Positions 25,402 to 33,259 of a stretch of DNA of 64,000 nucleotides are shown in pieces. The notes under the pieces were generated by a model. That model was not told the origin of the DNA and ran no database searches. It worked only from the letters and a program-made list of their open reading frames with translations. A program made the position numbers and the translations under genes. Position 1 is the first letter of the stretch, and each line of letters opens with the position of its first letter. The DNA comes from Myxococcales bacterium UBA1238 (GTDB taxonomy: Bacteria; Myxococcota_A; Bradymonadia; UBA7976; UBA1532), in NCBI GenBank assembly GCA_002309015.1, contig DBWM01000004.1:43244-107243 (forward strand), read 5' to 3'.

Positions 25402-27053
25402 AGCGATGCCTCTCGTTTTTAGCCCTCATTTGCGCCGTAACCCCTTCATTTGCTTACGAATTTACGGGACTCAAATGGGATGTGTCGGCCACCACACCGG
25501 TCCATTATTATGTGTCCAAAGTGCTCAGCGAAGATGTAGACGACGAGTCAGCGCTCAAAGCCGTACAAGCGAGCTATTACGCCTGGAGCAACATCACCTG
25601 CTCCTACCTGAACTGGCTTTACCAGGGGCGCACCGACAACACCGCATGGGGCGTCGCCGATAACGCCAACGTGGTCAGCTGGCGCGAAACCCAGTGGGAC
25701 GATTCCGAAGTGGCTCTGGGCATCGCCTCTCAAATCGGCGCCCCCAACCTCACCGACTCAGACATCAAATTTAACGGCGAACACCACAAATGGGCCGTTT
25801 TTGAAGAATCGGATCCCGGTTCCGAATTCGTCGACATCGCCTCCGTAGGCACGCACGAAGCGGGTCACAGCTCGGGGCTGGCGCATTCCTCTGTCAGCGG
25901 CGCCACCATGTGGCCATCGACGGGGCCCGGCGAAATTTACGGCCGAACCCCCAGCGCAGATGACATTGCCGGCCTCTGCGAGCTCTATCCCTCCGGAGGT
26001 CCCGTCCCCGATCCCGATCAGGAACCAGGCCCCGCCATCGGCACCACCGAATTCGGCGAAGATTGCAGCTCGGTGGCCTGCATCGAGGGTCTCTTTTGCG
26101 TATCGGATGGCCAAAAGCGCTATTGCTCCAAGATTTGCAGCAATTCAGACGAATGCGGCGATAATTTTTACTGCGCCGAAGATTCGAGAGGTGGCGGTGT
26201 ATGCGCTTTCGGTCAGGATCCCAACGACGATTTGCCAGGCTTCGGTCAAAGCTGCGGCCAGGGTAAAAAATGCGCTCTGGGTCTGACCTGCGCCGTCAAT
26301 GACGACGAAACCGAAGACGACGCCTATTGCACCGGTCCCTGTTTAAATAATGGCTGTCCTGACGGCTACAACTGCCTGGAATACAGCGGCAAAACGATCT
26401 GTCAGCGTGAATCCACAGGGCCACAACACCGCCCCGGCCAGGGTGAAGCCTGCCCGAACAATCTTTGCCAACTGGGCCTGGTTTGCGTCAACGATCCCGC
26501 CAATACCGATATTTCGGGGAAGACTGTCCCCTATTGCACCTTGCGTTGCTCCAGCAAGACCGACGAATGCCCGGACGGTTTTAAATGCGACCGCGTCGAA
26601 CCCACCGGATACGTTTGCCAAAAGCAACCCGAAGTGGGCGATCGCAAAATCGGCGATCCCTGCTTCGTCAATCCCCTTGCAACCTACGAACAGCCCAAAT
26701 GCCCCGAAGGCCTGGTCTGCGTCGATTACAAGATCGAAAATCAGCGCGTCACCGAAGCCGGCTACTGCACGCAAAACTGCAAGGTCGACCAATGCTGCCC
26801 CGATGGCTGGGGCTGCGCAGCGCTCACTCCAACCATCGGACAATGCCGCAAGGGCATCGAGGATTCACCCTCACTTGCATGCGCAGCAAACAAACCGGTT
26901 GTTGAACCCGAAGAAGATGCAGGCACAGTACCCGCCGACGCGGAGCCGGACGCCAAAGAAGACAGCGATGACGGTTGCAGTCAAACGCATCCCCACAGCT
27001 CAGCCTGGTTCCTGATTCTGGGCGCTGTCGCTTGCTTAAGACGCAGAAAATGA
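25398..27053 (+). CDS. Secreted matrixin-like zinc metalloprotease with Cys-rich region and MYXO-CTERM tail
   Basis: 551 residues: a signal peptide (KRCLSFLALICAVTPSFA); a metzincin domain (~20-200) with the zinc motif HEAGHSSGLAH at residues 153-163 and a Met-turn region SGATM; then ~300 residues of Cys-rich repeats (DCSSVACIEGLFCVSDGQKR, QSCGQGKKCALGLTCAVNDD, ACPNNLCQLGLVCVNDP); and a C-terminal DDGCSQ, a hydrophobic helix and RRRK. The tail fits the MYXO-CTERM sorting signal, which in myxobacteria marks surface proteins for processing and anchoring. It shares ATGA overlaps with both neighbours, so the three genes form one operon. Confidence 0.88.
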   Translation: MKRCLSFLALICAVTPSFAYEFTGLKWDVSATTPVHYYVSKVLSEDVDDESALKAVQASYYAWSNITCSYLNWLYQGRTDNTAWGVADNANVVSWRETQWDDSEVALGIASQIGAPNLTDSDIKFNGEHHKWAVFEESDPGSEFVDIASVGTHEAGHSSGLAHSSVSGATMWPSTGPGEIYGRTPSADDIAGLCELYPSGGPVPDPDQEPGPAIGTTEFGEDCSSVACIEGLFCVSDGQKRYCSKICSNSDECGDNFYCAEDSRGGGVCAFGQDPNDDLPGFGQSCGQGKKCALGLTCAVNDDETEDDAYCTGPCLNNGCPDGYNCLEYSGKTICQRESTGPQHRPGQGEACPNNLCQLGLVCVNDPANTDISGKTVPYCTLRCSSKTDECPDGFKCDRVEPTGYVCQKQPEVGDRKIGDPCFVNPLATYEQPKCPEGLVCVDYKIENQRVTEAGYCTQNCKVDQCCPDGWGCAALTPTIGQCRKGIEDSPSLACAANKPVVEPEEDAGTVPADAEPDAKEDSDDGCSQTHPHSSAWFLILGAVACLRRRK

Positions 27054-27613
27054 CGCGCATTTACACGAGGTCAGGCGACTGCGGGCAAACCTCCCTTTGC
27101 GGCGGTGAACGCATCTCGAAAGGCGATTTGAGGGTCGAATGCTACGGCCAGCTCGATGCCCTCGAAGTCGCGCTGGGAGCTGCACGCCTGGCCTCAAAAA
27201 ACATGCCTCAGATAGAAGAGGCCATCGTAAAAGCAACGCACGAGCTGCATGTTGCCGGTCGCATCCTCTCGAGCACACCCCAATCCAAATGGCATCAGAC
27301 AGCGCTCTCCCCTTCGGAGCTTGAATCCGAAATCGATCGTTTTTCTGCGCAGTTACCGCCACTTACGGGGTTTGTGGAGATCGGCTTCAACGCAGCGGAG
27401 CTGGCGTTACATCAGGCGCGCGTTCAATGTCGGTTTTGCGAGCGCCTTTGCGTGCGCCTGTCGCAGTCAGAGCCCGAAGATGAGGCGTTGCGCGCGCAGC
27501 TGTTGCCCTGGCTGAATCGGCTGAGCGATTTGCTCTTTACAATGAGCCGCACGGCGACCGTAAAACCGTCCAGCGATCAGAAATTCGCACAATCAAAAGT
27601 GGAGAGCGTTTAA
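27050..27613 (+). CDS. PduO-type cob(I)alamin adenosyltransferase
   Basis: Transfers adenosyl from ATP to cob(I)alamin to make coenzyme B12. It is 187 residues, the usual size. The ATP-binding N-terminus is RIYTRSGDCGQTSLCGGERI, followed by VECYGQLDALEVALGAARL; the conserved C-terminal helices read CRFCERLCVRLSQSE and PWLNRLSDLLFTMSR. In most members the first of these starts RRAER, so CRFCER is a mild variant. It overlaps the protease stop by four bases (ATGA), an odd coupling for a cytoplasmic cofactor enzyme and a secreted protease. Confidence 0.88.
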   Translation: MTRIYTRSGDCGQTSLCGGERISKGDLRVECYGQLDALEVALGAARLASKNMPQIEEAIVKATHELHVAGRILSSTPQSKWHQTALSPSELESEIDRFSAQLPPLTGFVEIGFNAAELALHQARVQCRFCERLCVRLSQSEPEDEALRAQLLPWLNRLSDLLFTMSRTATVKPSSDQKFAQSKVESV

Positions 27614-27720
27614 CATCTTGACCGCGCAAGCTGCCAAGGTTACGGTTTGCAACCGCAAAAACGAACTTGAAATGGAGGCCCCTGTTGAGCATCGGCGAAC
27701 AAAAACCCGGCGGGAATAAG

Positions 27721-29073
27721 ATGAGCGACTTAAAAGCGCGTTTGAGCGCCCTCAATAAGGGGAGTTCAACAGCAGCACCGACAGGACCTGCGGCCGCAAC
27801 CCCCGCATCGACGCCCGCAGCTGCCCCGAAAACGGCGCCCGCAACCGCCAACAAACTCAATATTGACTTTAACGCAGCAGCCAAATCGACGCCTGCAGCT
27901 GCCCCCAAACCGGCGCCCGCAACCGCCTCGATGTTTGAGCCCGCTGCCCCCAAGGTTTCCGCAACCTTCCCGGCTGCAGAACCCGCAGCTGCCCCCAAAG
28001 CGACCGCGAAACCCGCATTCGCTTTAGGTGGAGAGGATCTCTTTGCCGCCAAACCGACGACACCTGCATCGCCTCCATCCGAAATGGCGTCCACTTTTGC
28101 CCCGAGCGCCCCGGCAGTTGAAGAGCCCGCCGCCCCGAGCGATCCGGCCGCAGCCTTTGCCAACCCCATGCAGGTGGGGCGTTTTTACGAACCCGCTGCC
28201 CCCGCCGTTCTTTCACCCGAAGAAGAAGCGGAACTGAACGCGTACGAAAAGGGCCAGAAGGGCATCAAGCCGATGATGGCGTACTCCATCGGTGGAGCCA
28301 TCGCGCTGATCGCTTTGATTTTCGGCATCTTTTTGGGCGACTCGCGCTATTCGCGCCGCATGATCAACTCCCAGATCGACTCTTCCGTGAACCTTCAGAA
28401 GACGTTGCAGCCTTTGTTTGACAAGGTGAACGAAGTAGCGCCGATCCTGAAGGCCTTGCCCAGCTCTCAGCAGGTGGATTGGGAAAAGATGAAGGCATTG
28501 CCCAAGGAACTGCCCGAAATCGACGCAGGTGCCCTGCTGGCGACGCCGGTGCCGCTGCGCAAAGAAGTGACGCAGACCCTCAACAAATGGCTGACCGACA
28601 CCAACCTGCTGTTTGCTGAGACTCGCAACCATATTTATCTCACCCTCACCCGCGATAAGGTGGAGCTCGAGAATCTGGAAAAGGGCAACAGCTTCTGGAA
28701 CAACCCCGAAACCATGGGTTACGCCGCAAAGTTTGATCCGCCGGATCCCAAAGATCGCAAGCCTGGCATTAGGCTCCTCAAGGGAACCTTTGTGGCCGTC
28801 ATGGGACAAGGCCGGGACAGCGATGATGGCAACGATCATTTGATGCCCGTGCGCTATCAAACCAAAGAAGAGATGGAAGAGGTTCCGCTGCGCAACCTGG
28901 TGATCCTCAATAAAGAGGAACTTCAATCCGGTGGCGCCGGCAATGCATTGACCAACTACCAGCATCGCTGCCAGGACATCTTCACGATCATCCAGAGGCT
29001 GGAGCAAACCCAGACGCAGTTGGTCGAGCTCCTCAAGCAAGAGGCCGAACGCAGCAAGGTGTTCCAGTTCTAA
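27721..29073 (+). CDS. Ala/Pro-rich single-span membrane protein of unknown function
   Basis: 450 residues. It opens with a short charged segment (SDLKARLSALNKGSS), then about 140 residues of low-complexity Ala/Pro/Thr with repeated PAAAPK-type units. A single transmembrane helix lies near residues 184-206 (YSIGGAIALIALIFGIFLGD). The ~240-residue C-terminal part, presumably periplasmic, is helical, with a middle block NNPETMGYAAKFDPPDPKDR and LRNLVILNKEELQSGGAGNA. I do not recognise the family. The nucleotide sequence of the linker repeats itself (GCAGCTGCCCC... units), which may allow length change. ATG at 27721 follows GGCGGGAATAAG. Confidence 0.6.
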   Translation: MSDLKARLSALNKGSSTAAPTGPAAATPASTPAAAPKTAPATANKLNIDFNAAAKSTPAAAPKPAPATASMFEPAAPKVSATFPAAEPAAAPKATAKPAFALGGEDLFAAKPTTPASPPSEMASTFAPSAPAVEEPAAPSDPAAAFANPMQVGRFYEPAAPAVLSPEEEAELNAYEKGQKGIKPMMAYSIGGAIALIALIFGIFLGDSRYSRRMINSQIDSSVNLQKTLQPLFDKVNEVAPILKALPSSQQVDWEKMKALPKELPEIDAGALLATPVPLRKEVTQTLNKWLTDTNLLFAETRNHIYLTLTRDKVELENLEKGNSFWNNPETMGYAAKFDPPDPKDRKPGIRLLKGTFVAVMGQGRDSDDGNDHLMPVRYQTKEEMEEVPLRNLVILNKEELQSGGAGNALTNYQHRCQDIFTIIQRLEQTQTQLVELLKQEAERSKVFQF

Positions 29074-29550
29074 TTCCCAGTCCCCTCCCCGGCTCTTCCG
29101 TCCCAAATCCCCGCCAAATGCCGTAAACGCCGCTCCTCGTGCAAAAAAAGAGACCGCAATCGCCTTTGATGCCGATTCAACCCCCTTTTCAAAACATGAT
29201 GAAGAGAGTACAAGGCGCGCGCAAAATAGGGCCTTAAAATCGCAGTTTGGGGATCAAAATCCATCTTTTGGAAATAAAGTCACCAGCACGAGCGGTTAAG
29301 GGGCGATCGAACGGATGCGAAGTGGTCATCACCGCTGGATCAGGGGCGATCTTTTACATCAGAAGTCCCATTCACCGCCGGATCACCCGCATTTTGATGA
29401 AGCAGAAGCCCAGGATCCTAAGGATCCCAGCTCTTTTGAGCGCAAAGATCAGCCCGTTTGGGCGGTAGATCGACGATCGCACGGATTTGAACCACCCTTC
29501 ACCAATGGTGAAGCCTCGATCGCACAAAAAAGAACCCCAGGCCACAAACC
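29074..29550 (+). other. 477-base intergenic region, GATC-dense in its 3' half
   Basis: No convincing gene. The open frames here have no ribosome site and no family-like sequence. From 29252 to 29522 the tetramer GATC occurs eleven times, several in the forms GGATC and CGATCG. A 14-base motif TCACCGCYGGATCA occurs twice, at 29329-29342 and 29372-29385. The region is upstream of the zinc cluster and is presumably its leader; no clear promoter was found. Confidence 0.4.
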
Positions 29551-29961
29551 GTGATCACGCTTTCCAAACTCCTGCATCTGCACCATATCCTCATGTGGGG
29601 ATGGATGCTCTGCGTTTTATTGGCGCAGCAAGCAGGGTTGATCCATTTTGCGCTGGTCGATCACGCGCTTGTACAGGCAGATCAGGGTGGGATCCATTAC
29701 GCCCACAAGGCCCATACACATACAGATCACGGGAACGATCGCCATTATTGTGCCGATCACAGCGGGTTAGAGCACGATCATCCCTGCTCGCTCGCACCCA
29801 TCACCAGCTTTACCCTACCCTTCAAAGCTCCGCAAAGTGAGGGGATCCCTCCGTTAGGGGCTCAACTTTTACCCATCATCGCAGAGCAACCGGCGTACAA
29901 GCAGGCGCCGATCGCTTACGCACCCAAGCAAAGCCCGCCGTATACCCACATTCGAAGCTGA
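29551..29961 (+). CDS. Small His-rich exported protein at head of zinc cluster
   Basis: 136 residues from a GTG. A hydrophobic N-terminal segment (LMWGWMLCVLLAQQAGLIHF) is followed by a dense His region: HYAHKAHTHTDHGNDRHYCA, then DHSGLEHDHPC. The C-terminal 50 residues are Pro/Ala-rich. The His, Asp and Cys content directly upstream of an outer-membrane protein and znuACB points to metal binding, probably zinc, in the envelope. No strong ribosome site precedes the GTG, so the start is uncertain. I know no named family; small His-rich proteins of this type accompany zinc importers in several proteobacteria. Confidence 0.55.
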   Translation: MITLSKLLHLHHILMWGWMLCVLLAQQAGLIHFALVDHALVQADQGGIHYAHKAHTHTDHGNDRHYCADHSGLEHDHPCSLAPITSFTLPFKAPQSEGIPPLGAQLLPIIAEQPAYKQAPIAYAPKQSPPYTHIRS

Positions 29962-29986
29962 TGTAAGTCCACATAACCGATTACAT
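29961..29986. promoter_or_regulatory. Inverted repeat ATGTAA-N14-TTACAT, candidate operator
   Basis: Perfect six-base half sites lie in the 43-base gap between the His-rich gene and the outer-membrane protein gene, 19 bases before the next start codon. Its place inside a zinc-uptake cluster makes a Fur/Zur-family regulator the first guess, but the 14-base spacing differs from well-known Zur boxes. Confidence 0.3.
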
Positions 29987-30004
29987 TTGCCAAGGATGTG
30001 AGAA

Positions 30005-31180
30005 ATGACTCTCGCACTATTGGGGTGTGCCGTGCTTTGTGCACCAGGCGCAGTTCCCCTTTTGGCCGATGATCTCGCGGACTTTGAGGCTGCATTGCAG
30101 GCTGACGCGCAGTCATCGGCAAAACCGGGCGATTCGAACGGGATCTCCAATGCGGTTGTGGCGGGAAGTGATCCGTTGAATCTTGGGTTCACCATCGATT
30201 TCGGGTTGTTTGGGTTCTCAAAGAAGGATCACCGAGCGCATGGTGGGCATATGGCCAACCGCAACGGACCCTCTATACAAGGGGTGGAGTTGACCGCTGG
30301 ATCCGCGATCGATCCCTTCTTTCGGTTCGATCTGCAGTATCAGTTTACGCACCAGCATTTTGAAGAAATGGTGATCGAGACGACCGCATTGCCGGGAAAT
30401 CTCAAGATCCGTGCGGGGCAGTTCAGAACCAAGCTGGGGAGGTCGAATGATCGGTGTTTGCACCAATGGTCTTTCGTCGATCATCAGCTCTCTACCGAGT
30501 ATTTGTTCTCGGCCGAAGGCATCAGTTTGCCCGGGATCGAAGGATCATGGCTGGTTCCTTTGCCGTGGTACACGGAGTTAACGGTCGGTATCCAGGGGCT
30601 CGGTCAGACGCGAAGCCAGCTCAGCAGCGAGATCAATGGGATCGGCGATCTAATCTACTCGCCGCGCCTTTCGCAATTCTTCGATCTCACAGACTACACG
30701 AGCCTGCTTTGGGGGTTAAACACCAGTTTTGCGCATTCGCCCTACCCTGATCACATGGATCACCACAATCGCTCGTACATTTATGGCACCGATCTCACTT
30801 TAAAATGGCAGCCCGAGAGCGATTCGCGGTTTTCGCTGACCTGGACCACCGAGGGATGGTACCGCGAACTCGAGGTGCCGCAGGATCTCTGGCGGGATGC
30901 AGGGGGTTCGAGCGAGTTGGCGGCCCAGTTGTCGCTCAGCTGGCAGGCAGCGGTACGCGGTGAGATCTGGCGTCGTCTGTCGGGCGATACGCCTTCGATC
31001 AGGCTTCAGACCGGGTTGGAGAGCCTGAGGGGTGAGGCTTCGGTGAGCTATTCGCCTTCGCATTTTTCGAGACTGCGCTTTCAGTACGGACTCGAAGACA
31101 TCGAGGGTTACAGGCTCAACCACATCTTCGCGCTTCAGTTAGAGGTTTCGGCTGGGGCCCACGGGGCGCACAGCTGGTAG
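30005..31180 (+). CDS. Zinc-cluster outer-membrane beta-barrel protein
   Basis: 391 residues. An N-terminal hydrophobic signal (LALLGCAVLCAPGAVPLLA) and an acidic segment lead to a barrel from about residue 60: LGFTIDFGLFGFSKKDHRAH, PFFRFDLQYQFTHQHFEEMV, LKIRAGQFRTKLGRSND, and a C-terminal HIFALQLEVSAGAHGAHSW. His clusters near the start (KKDHRAHGGHM) and at the last residues (GAHGAHSW) are unusual. There is no TonB box or plug, so it is not a classic TonB receptor. The position before znuA suggests a zinc-passage or zinc-binding porin. ATG follows AAGGATG. Confidence 0.65.
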   Translation: MTLALLGCAVLCAPGAVPLLADDLADFEAALQADAQSSAKPGDSNGISNAVVAGSDPLNLGFTIDFGLFGFSKKDHRAHGGHMANRNGPSIQGVELTAGSAIDPFFRFDLQYQFTHQHFEEMVIETTALPGNLKIRAGQFRTKLGRSNDRCLHQWSFVDHQLSTEYLFSAEGISLPGIEGSWLVPLPWYTELTVGIQGLGQTRSQLSSEINGIGDLIYSPRLSQFFDLTDYTSLLWGLNTSFAHSPYPDHMDHHNRSYIYGTDLTLKWQPESDSRFSLTWTTEGWYRELEVPQDLWRDAGGSSELAAQLSLSWQAAVRGEIWRRLSGDTPSIRLQTGLESLRGEASVSYSPSHFSRLRFQYGLEDIEGYRLNHIFALQLEVSAGAHGAHSW

Positions 31181-31195
31181 CAAAGGAGTGAAGTG

Positions 31196-32086
31196 ATGCG
31201 AACTTATTGTTTCATAGCGGTGTTGTTGTGGGCGTTCTGCGCTTCAGCGAAGGTTCGGGTGGTGTCGACCATACCGGATCTGGCCGACGTCGCGCAGCAA
31301 ATCGGAGGCGATCGCGTAGAGACGGTGGCGCTCCTTCGGGGGACGCAGGATCCCCATTTTGCGGATCCGAAGCCCAGCATGATGGTCGCGCTCAATAAGG
31401 CCGATCTCCTGCTTTCGGTGGGGCTTGAACTCGAGCAGGGATGGCTGCCGCCGCTGATGCAGGGGGCAAGGAACAACAAGATCCTGCCGGGAAACGCGGG
31501 GTATCTCGAAGTTTCGCAGTTTGTGCCTCTGCTCGAGAAGCGGACCAACGTCGATCGCAGCGAAGGAGACATCCATAAGGGCGGGAATCCGCATTTCTGG
31601 ATCGATCCCGAGCGCATGCGCCTGATTGCCAAGGGGATCTCGACGGGGTTGCAGGCGATCGATCCCGAAGGGAAAGCCGCATACGAGGCGGGCTTTAAGG
31701 CCTACGACGCGCAGCTTCAGGCAAAGATTGCCGACTGGAAGGCCAAACTCGCGCCGCATCAGGGCAAGAAGCTGGTCGAATATCACCGTTCCTGGATTTA
31801 CTTCCTGGAATTCTCGAGGCTCGTATCGGTGGGAGAAATCGAGCCCAAGCCCGGCGTAGAGCCTTCGCCCTCATCGGTCAGCGCGCTGCTGGAGCGAGTG
31901 AGGCAGGAGCAACCCCGTCTAGTGATTCAGGAAGCCTATTACCCACAGAATCTGAGCCGCCTTTTTGCGCAGAAGGCAGGGGCCGCGCTGGTCATCCTGC
32001 CCACGATGGTTGGCGCACAGGGCACCAAAAACTACATCGAAGTGATCGATTCGATGGTGAACCAAATCATTGCACATCTGAACTAA
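31196..32086 (+). CDS. znuA: Zinc ABC transporter substrate-binding protein (ZnuA-like)
   Basis: Periplasmic metal-binding protein of the cluster-9 family, 296 residues. A signal peptide (RTYCFIAVLLWAFCASA) is followed by VRVVSTIPDLADVAQQIGGD. Ligand regions: the first His in GTQDPHFADPKPS, the second in NPHFWIDPERM, the third in VEYHRSWIYFL, and a C-terminal acidic residue near VIQEAYY. The long His-rich loop found in many ZnuA proteins is almost absent (only EGDIHKGGNPH). Zinc rather than manganese is favoured because of the His-rich neighbours. ATG 31196 follows AAGGAG. Confidence 0.88.
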   Translation: MRTYCFIAVLLWAFCASAKVRVVSTIPDLADVAQQIGGDRVETVALLRGTQDPHFADPKPSMMVALNKADLLLSVGLELEQGWLPPLMQGARNNKILPGNAGYLEVSQFVPLLEKRTNVDRSEGDIHKGGNPHFWIDPERMRLIAKGISTGLQAIDPEGKAAYEAGFKAYDAQLQAKIADWKAKLAPHQGKKLVEYHRSWIYFLEFSRLVSVGEIEPKPGVEPSPSSVSALLERVRQEQPRLVIQEAYYPQNLSRLFAQKAGAALVILPTMVGAQGTKNYIEVIDSMVNQIIAHLN

Positions 32087-32099
32087 GGAGAATCTTTTC

Positions 32100-32507
32100 A
32101 TGAAAACTTTGACTTTGAGCGCGTTTGTTTTGTCGGTTCTGGCGTTGTTTGCAGGTTGCGGATCCGATGGAGAGGGAGATGAGAAGGCGGACGGTGGCCA
32201 ACAGAGCGGTGAGGAATGCTCGGGTCACGGCAGCCTTCACGGCGATCACTGCCATTGCGAAGAGGGGTACGAGTCGGACGAGACCGAATGCGTAAAGATT
32301 TCAGAGCTCGGCATCTGCGGCGAGGAGCATGAGCACGAGCACGAAGGTGAAGATGAAGGCGAGGATCACGATCACGAAGGCCATGATCACGCCGAATCCT
32401 GCCGCTGCAAGGACAGTTCGAAGCCCTGCGACTGCGAAGAAGGCACCGAAGCTGCGGATTACAACGGGCTTTATTACTGCAAAGCCGATCATCACCACGA
32501 GGGTTGA
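32100..32507 (+). CDS. His/Asp/Glu-rich lipoprotein, candidate zinc scavenger
   Basis: 135 residues with a lipoprotein signal (SVLALFAGC). The mature part is extremely rich in His, Asp, Glu and Cys: SGHGSLHGDHCHCEEGYESD, then GEEHEHEHEGEDEGEDHDHE, CRCKDSSKPCDCEEG and a terminal DHHHEG. The eleven or so cysteines in CxC spacing resemble an EGF-like or metal-cluster layout. It sits between znuA and znuC within the operon. It may replace in trans the His loop missing from ZnuA, collecting zinc at the membrane; this is inference. No named family recognised. Confidence 0.7.
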   Translation: MKTLTLSAFVLSVLALFAGCGSDGEGDEKADGGQQSGEECSGHGSLHGDHCHCEEGYESDETECVKISELGICGEEHEHEHEGEDEGEDHDHEGHDHAESCRCKDSSKPCDCEEGTEAADYNGLYYCKADHHHEG

Positions 32508-32512
32508 TCGCG

Positions 32513-33256
32513 ATGAGTGAAGGGCCTTTGCTCGAGCTTCAGGGTGACGTGGGCTACAGGAACCGCCTGCTCATCAAAGAAGCGAAGCTTTCGATTGCGC
32601 CGGAATCCTTTACGGCGATCATCGGTCCCAACGGGACGGGCAAGTCGACGCTGCTCAAAACGCTGCTCGGCTTATGTCCGCCCCTGTCGGGGCATGTGAC
32701 CTGCGCAAAGGGACTGCGGTTCGGCTATGTGCCGCAGGGTGCAGCGCTCGATGCGATCTTTCCTTTGAGGGTCTCTGAGATCGTCGCTCAGGGCTTTTTA
32801 GCCAGGGGTCACCTGCTCAGAAGGGCTTCCTCTGCCGATATTAACGACGCATTAAACCGTTTGCAGATTGCAGATTTGGCGGCCAAGCCCTTTCGGGAGC
32901 TCTCTGGAGGTCAGAAGCAGCGCGTCCTGATTGCGAGGGCGCTCTGCCGAAAACCCGATCTTTTGATGCTCGATGAGCCTACGGCGGGTCTCGACTGGCC
33001 TACAGAGTCGGGACTGCTCGATCAGTTGAGCGCATTGCACCGTGAGGGCACGGCGATCTTATGGATCGCGCACCATCTTTCGGCGGTGTTGAACCGGGTG
33101 CAGGCGGTAGCGGCGATCGATCACAGCGCATCCCGGCTGCTGGTCAAGCCCATCGAACAGCTTTGCACAGCCGATCTTCAGGCGGTCTACCAGCAACCGA
33201 TCGAGCTTTACACCACAAGTGAGGGTTTGCGATCGGTGCGCCAGGGGGGTGAGTAA
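32513..33256 (+). CDS. znuC: Zinc ABC transporter ATP-binding protein (ZnuC-like)
   Basis: 247 residues. Walker A is IIGPNGTGKSTLLKTLLG; Q-loop VPQGAALDAIFPLRVSEIVA; signature LSGGQKQRVLIARALCRKPD; Walker B LLMLDEPTAGLDWPTES; the H-loop His is in IAHHLSAVLNRV. All catalytic motifs are intact. It drives import of metal through the ZnuB channel at the inner membrane. ATG 32513 was chosen (GAGGG upstream) rather than a TTG three codons earlier; it overlaps nothing and begins six bases after the lipoprotein stop. Confidence 0.92.
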   Translation: MSEGPLLELQGDVGYRNRLLIKEAKLSIAPESFTAIIGPNGTGKSTLLKTLLGLCPPLSGHVTCAKGLRFGYVPQGAALDAIFPLRVSEIVAQGFLARGHLLRRASSADINDALNRLQIADLAAKPFRELSGGQKQRVLIARALCRKPDLLMLDEPTAGLDWPTESGLLDQLSALHREGTAILWIAHHLSAVLNRVQAVAAIDHSASRLLVKPIEQLCTADLQAVYQQPIELYTTSEGLRSVRQGGE

Positions 33257-33259
33257 GCC

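Noticed and set aside
28213..29106. 297-codon open frame on the minus strand
   Set aside because: Antisense to the Ala/Pro-rich membrane protein, which has a start, a ribosome site and a transmembrane helix.
29247..29554. Two short open frames upstream of the His-rich gene
   Set aside because: No ribosome sites; the sequence composition is set by the GATC-rich repeats.
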